DNA of 7,392 bases, taken from contig JAQTOL010000152.1 of the NCBI GenBank assembly GCA_028748945.1, positions 1-7,392 on the forward strand. Reading direction: 5' to 3'. This document shows positions 5,982 to 7,392 of this stretch, one piece after another. The notes under the pieces were generated by a model. The model was not told the DNA's origin. It worked only from the letters and a program-made list of their open reading frames with translations, and searched no databases. Made by a program: the position numbers and the translations under genes. The first letter of the stretch is position 1; the number at the start of each line of letters is the position of its first letter. Origin of the DNA: Paludibacter sp. Its GTDB lineage: Bacteria; Bacteroidota; Bacteroidia; Bacteroidales; Paludibacteraceae.

Positions 5982-7148
5982 TTACGCCGGAACAATTAAT
6001 TTATCGGGCCACTTATAGCTACCGGGTTTAATGGTTATATGAACCGATGGGGTGGATGCCACTTGCAACCGTAAAACACCCGGAGCAAGTTCCTGAACCG
6101 GAATCAGCGTTTTCCGGTTTATCAAATTCAGAATTCCGTAAGCAGTGGCTCCACCTTCAATAAATAGCTCATTAATTTTACAATCTCTGAGAATTCCGGA
6201 GACAATCTGATTCATTCTCGTTTTTAATATTTTAGAACAATCCGGAAATAGTATCTTTTCAAATGAAACATATAAAACCAGTTTCCTCTTTGTTTTCCAG
6301 ATGGTAACTAATTCCTGAGTCCAGAGTACAAGACTTTCGGCAGTAGCATATTCCTGTAATAATAAGTCCGGAAAACCATATACAGGAAAACCAGACAATC
6401 GTAATTCTTCTACATATTGCCGGCTTTGAGGATGTGAACTTCCACAAATCATTAAGAAATTGGATGTTACGTTAAATTGAGTCTGCGATTCTTTTATTAT
6501 TCCTGCCTTGGTACCAACCAGAATCTGTTCAAAAAAAGCCGCACTTCCACACATCAGCGTATGATCATTCAAAAGATCGGAACATTTTTGAAGTCCTTCG
6601 ACCGATTCGCAATCGGGGATATATAGTCCTTTTCCATTGAGCTGGGTAATATTACCTGAATGAAGTTCAGTGATATTTTCATGATTTGCAGATCGTTGTA
6701 AGAGTAAATTCTGAACCTGTGAATTGTATGCAGGAAAATCGGGATCTGTTGCGAAACCGGTATTTTCTATTAGCTCATTATCAATAAAATAATATCCTCC
6801 CCGTATACAACGCCCGATAAACGGGTTAGCCGGTTGAAGTAAGATTTTATGAAATTTGCTGACATGAAGCATGGCAGACAACTCAGTTAAAACATAACCT
6901 CTCAAAGCCGAATCGCACTTTTTATAAACCAGTGAATCTGAACCGGCAAAGATTTCTGCCGCTAATTTAAAGTGGATGTTATAAGCTTCACTTTCAGTTG
7001 CCGAACGACTATCGGTAGTAATGACACGCACATCCGCAAAATCAGCTGGAACTGAATTGATTCCAAATACGACTTTTAAACCGTAGCGTAAACAAACGCC
7101 GGCAATCTCGGCAGCACCGGTGATATCATCGGCAATAACGCTAATCAT
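5982..7148 (-). CDS. DUF1537 four-carbon acid sugar kinase (D-threonate/D-erythronate kinase type)
   Basis: This cytoplasmic kinase probably phosphorylates a four-carbon aldonate (D-threonate or D-erythronate) at O4 with ATP. The N-terminal sugar-binding domain shows IADDITGA (5-12), TDSRS (45-49), KKCDSALRG (76-84) and PANPFIGR (106-113). The C-terminal nucleotide-binding domain shows GSAAF (201-205), GSSHPQSRQ (236-244), [10 protein letters not shown] (331-340), APGVLRL (355-361) and KPGSYKWPD (374-382). The family usually has GGDTA and KPGSFG at the last places, so this member varies at both. At 388 residues it is a little short (commonly 400-430). The ATG overlaps the upstream dehydrogenase stop as ATGA, indicating translational coupling and fixing the start. 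Pairing with a PdxA2-type dehydrogenase is the established hallmark of this pathway. Which acid sugar is used, and so whether to call it DtnK or DenK, cannot be decided here. Confidence 0.88.
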   Translation of the reverse strand: MISVIADDITGAAEIAGVCLRYGLKVVFGINSVPADFADVRVITTDSRSATESEAYNIHFKLAAEIFAGSDSLVYKKCDSALRGYVLTELSAMLHVSKFHKILLQPANPFIGRCIRGGYYFIDNELIENTGFATDPDFPAYNSQVQNLLLQRSANHENITELHSGNITQLNGKGLYIPDCESVEGLQKCSDLLNDHTLMCGSAAFFEQILVGTKAGIIKESQTQFNVTSNFLMICGSSHPQSRQYVEELRLSGFPVYGFPDLLLQEYATAESLVLWTQELVTIWKTKRKLVLYVSFEKILFPDCSKILKTRMNQIVSGILRDCKINELFIEGGATAYGILNLINRKTLIPVQELAPGVLRLQVASTPSVHITIKPGSYKWPDKLIVPA

Positions 7149-7392
7149 TTCTTTCTGTGTTTTGCCATTAATATTGCGTAATCAATGGCAACCAACATAG
7201 CATCATGCGATGCAATACCTTTTCCGGCAATTTCAAAGGCAGTTCCATGATCGACCGAAGTACGGATAATTGGTAATCCAAGCGTGATATTTACCCCTTT
7301 TACACTTTTCATGGTTTGCTTTTCATTGTCCCATTGAAAACCTTCCAGTTTAAACGGAATATGTCCCTGATCGTGATACATGGCCACGCATC
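7145..7392 (-). CDS. pdxA2: PdxA2-type 4-phospho-D-threonate/erythronate dehydrogenase, C-terminal part (cut by window edge)
   Basis: Only the last 81 complete codons are inside the window; the frame stays open to the edge, so the real start lies beyond 7392. The visible part has the PdxA C-terminal signatures [13 protein letters not shown] (with a metal-binding His), [21 protein letters not shown] and the end helix. HDQGHIPxK is typical of the PdxA2 branch, whereas E. coli PdxA of vitamin B6 synthesis has HDQGLPVLK. The ATGA overlap with the DUF1537 kinase gene supports the same reading: PdxA2 oxidises the 4-phosphorylated acid sugar at C3 with NAD, and the product loses CO2 to give dihydroxyacetone phosphate. 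A true pyridoxal pathway role is less likely but not excluded from this fragment. The GTG at 7385-7387 is an internal valine codon, not the start. Confidence 0.88.
   Translation of the reverse strand, partial: CVAMYHDQGHIPFKLEGFQWDNEKQTMKSVKGVNITLGLPIIRTSVDHGTAFEIAGKGIASHDAMLVAIDYAILMAKHRKK

Overview
The window looks like chromosomal DNA of a Bacteroidota bacterium, probably Bacteroidales or a relative. The evidence is an AT-rich base composition, a secreted protein with a type IX secretion (T9SS) C-terminal sorting tail, start sites without clear Shine-Dalgarno sequences, and two promoter elements matching the Bacteroidota -7 consensus TAnnTTTG. No mobile element, CRISPR array, tRNA or rRNA was seen, and no reading frame shows a frameshift.

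Layout. (1) 1-214: AT-rich leader with a candidate -7 element, TATATTTG. (2) 215-1045, plus strand: a secreted 276-residue protein with a signal peptide, a beta-rich body resembling domains attached to Bacteroidota pectate lyases, and a T9SS type A tail. (3) 1065-1102: a strong bidirectional terminator between this gene and the converging operon. (4) 5708 down to 1124, minus strand: a four-gene operon in transcription order MarR-family regulator, EmrA/HlyD-type adaptor, EmrB/QacA-type 14-helix MFS exporter, TolC-family outer membrane factor. Together these make a complete tripartite drug efflux pump with its own likely repressor. A -7 element and a perfect palindrome lie just upstream of the marR gene and suggest autoregulation. 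(5) 5709-5981: a 273-base intergenic stretch with several inverted repeats, one of which is a likely terminator for the next operon. (6) 7392 down to 5982, minus strand: the 3' end of a PdxA2-type dehydrogenase gene, cut by the window edge, overlapping by ATGA a DUF1537 four-carbon acid sugar kinase gene.

How the parts work together. The efflux genes form one functional unit: the adaptor in the inner membrane links the MFS proton antiporter to the outer membrane channel, and the MarR protein probably senses the exported compound. The kinase and dehydrogenase form the known two-step route that turns D-threonate or D-erythronate into dihydroxyacetone phosphate and CO2. The plus-strand secreted protein belongs to neither unit.

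Novelty. Nothing here is clearly an undescribed system. The points most worth a second look are the stand-alone pectinase-accessory-like T9SS protein, the cysteine-rich tail of the MarR regulator with its candidate operator, and the cluster of palindromes between the two minus-strand operons.
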